51,817 nucleotides of DNA from an uncultured Oscillospiraceae bacterium (GTDB lineage Bacteria; Bacillota; Clostridia; Oscillospirales; Oscillospiraceae): contig CANQBA010000023.1 in assembly GCA_947589545.1 (NCBI GenBank), positions 1 through 51,817 of the forward strand, read 5' to 3'. This document shows positions 50,682-51,817 of the stretch, in pieces; position 1 is the first letter of the stretch; the number at the start of each line of letters is the position of its first letter. A model generated the notes under the pieces. It ran no database searches, was not told the origin of the DNA, and saw nothing but the letters and a program-made list of their open reading frames with translations. The position numbers were made by a program, and so were the translations under genes.

Positions 50682-51817
50682 TTTGTCACCGCCTTTCCCG
50701 TGTTTTCAGTGAATACCATACCGTTAATGGCTTTTATCTGGATCTCGCCGTTGGGGGCGAGAAGTATCCTGTCAATGAGCATAGTGAAGATGGCGGAATC
50801 AGAACCGATGCCAGTGTCAGGCATGGTTTCCAAATATTCCAGCATCATTTCCGTCTGGTGAATCAGCCTGTCATCATGGGTGTTATCCATAATTTTGCGT
50901 CGCAGCCGACGCAGATCCCGCATCCTTTTGTTCACTTCGGCCTGCTCAGATAAATACAGAGCGGGGTCCATATACCCTTTCACTTTCAGCGTGGCGAGTA
51001 CATGGTTCCGCTCTGTGAGCTGGGACAGCTCGGCATCTATTTCCGATATTTTGCTATTGGTTCTCAATTCCCTCTCCTGAAGCTCCCGGAGCATTTTGAG
51101 CGAAGGGGCAAGGATCGTACCTCTTGCATGACGCAACTTCAGGCAAAATCTCTCGATGGCTTTTGCTATATCTTCATCTGAGACCTGGGGTACCGGGCAT
51201 AGCTCCTTGCCGATATTTCGTCCACGGCACATCCAGTATCGTTTGCCCCTTATGTTTTTTGCTCGACAGGAGTATCCGCATTCGGAGCAGAATATATGAC
51301 CTTTGAATGGCGAGTCCACGTCTGTGCGTGGGCTTTTTGATTCCAGCCGCTTCTGAGTCAGGGCTTGAGCGAGGTCAAATTCCTCTTGGCTGATAATAGC
51401 TGGGCAACAATCCTCCACATAGTACTTTGGCTTTTCCCCTCTGTTAGGAACTTTCTTGAAGGGAATAACATCTGCGCTGAAGGACTTCTGCCATATCTGA
51501 TTGCCCGTATAGGTGATGTTTGACAGGATATAGTCGATTCCGCTCATACACCATTGTCCGTTTTCAACGCCCTTTGTGATGCCGCGCGCGTTCAAAGCCT
51601 TTGCTATATCCTGCTTTCCTTGCCCACTCAGATATGCCTTGTAGATTTCTCTAACCACCTCGGCTTCCTCCGGGACTATGACAAGTTCCGTGCCTTGCAA
51701 CCGGTAGCCGTAGGGTGGATGGGAGATAGTGAACAGCCCTTTCTCCATCCGTATCCGATTGGACACCCGCATATTCTGCGAATGTCCCGTGGTTTCCATT
51801 TGAGCGAAGGCTCCGTA
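50678..51817 (-). CDS. Large serine recombinase, N-terminus beyond window end
   Basis: The frame stays open to the window edge (YGAFAQMETTGHSQNM...), and this is the end of a resolvase domain, so the catalytic Ser lies outside. Visible are the recombinase domain (HPPYGYRLQGTELVIVPEEA, WCMSGIDYILSNITYTGNQI), a zinc ribbon (IFCSECGYSCRAKN, CRG...CPV), and a coiled coil (LRELQERELRTNSKISEID). It is the first gene of the recombinase operon. The in-frame ATG at 51799 is unlikely to be the true start. Confidence 0.92.
   Translation of the reverse strand, partial: YGAFAQMETTGHSQNMRVSNRIRMEKGLFTISHPPYGYRLQGTELVIVPEEAEVVREIYKAYLSGQGKQDIAKALNARGITKGVENGQWCMSGIDYILSNITYTGNQIWQKSFSADVIPFKKVPNRGEKPKYYVEDCCPAIISQEEFDLAQALTQKRLESKSPRTDVDSPFKGHIFCSECGYSCRAKNIRGKRYWMCRGRNIGKELCPVPQVSDEDIAKAIERFCLKLRHARGTILAPSLKMLRELQERELRTNSKISEIDAELSQLTERNHVLATLKVKGYMDPALYLSEQAEVNKRMRDLRRLRRKIMDNTHDDRLIHQTEMMLEYLETMPDTGIGSDSAIFTMLIDRILLAPNGEIQIKAINGMVFTENTGKAVTK

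Overview
The window looks like accessory DNA from a gut-type Clostridia/Bacillota genome, probably the Oscillospiraceae/Lachnospiraceae neighbourhood. This is inferred from strong GGAGG ribosome sites, TTGACA/TATAAT promoters, the family mix (DUF2800/DUF2815 replication modules, LytTR/GHKL regulators, SpoIVCA-like serine recombinase trios, DUF6017 replication remnants), and the contrast between GC-rich backbone-like genes and AT-rich cargo. No rRNA or core operon is present, so no genus can be named.

Layout. (1) 1-6.1 kb, minus strand: replication module of a phage or integrative element (family A DNA polymerase cut by the window edge, HNH homing-type endonuclease, small membrane protein, DUF2815, DUF2800, two small genes), then a MqsR-like toxin with a YgiT-zinc-finger/Panacea antitoxin, a sigma-like HTH protein and a small basic protein. 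(2) 6.1-16.1 kb: defence block. It holds an ABC-three-component (ABC-3C) system whose first gene is broken by one in-frame stop, a Cro/C1 regulator, an AlkA-type DNA glycosylase, and an Alw26I/Eco31I/Esp3I-type type IIS endonuclease. The endonuclease is convergent with a 940-residue protein that fuses an m6A methylase to a circularly permuted m5C methylase. A small HTH gene and another Xre regulator follow. (3) 16.2-16.7 kb: 19-bp-spaced repeats, terminators, tRNA-Tyr, and a 45-nt 3' fragment of tRNA-Thr that looks like an attachment site. (4) 16.7-31.5 kb: decayed Abi gene, TOTE-type primase-helicase, a helicase / DarT-like ADP-ribosyltransferase / ADP-ribosylglycohydrolase operon, a LytTR-GHKL two-component system driving two half-ABC exporters, and a tyrosine integrase. 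(5) 31.5-35.5 kb: AT-rich two-gene unit, a SEFIR(TIR-like)-STAND NTPase translationally coupled to a small membrane protein. (6) 36.1-40.2 kb: IS3 element interrupted by an IS21 element with a readable 5-bp target duplication. (7) 40.7-41.4 kb: replication-initiator relic. (8) 41.5-45.3 kb: glycerate uptake and phosphorylation locus (CdaR-like regulator, glycerate kinase, GntP permease) with an operator and a long 5'-leader hairpin. (9) 45.4-51.8 kb: broken IS1182 transposase, a chimaeric scar of conjugative-element genes, a lytic transglycosylase, and a coupled operon of three serine recombinases, the middle one lacking the catalytic domain.

Taken together this is a layered mobile and defence island with one metabolic operon caught inside it. 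The most interesting parts are the DarT/ADP-ribosylhydrolase/helicase operon, the SEFIR-STAND plus membrane protein pair, and the fused permuted methylase with a DNA glycosylase in the restriction operon. All functions are read from sequence only; no database search was run.
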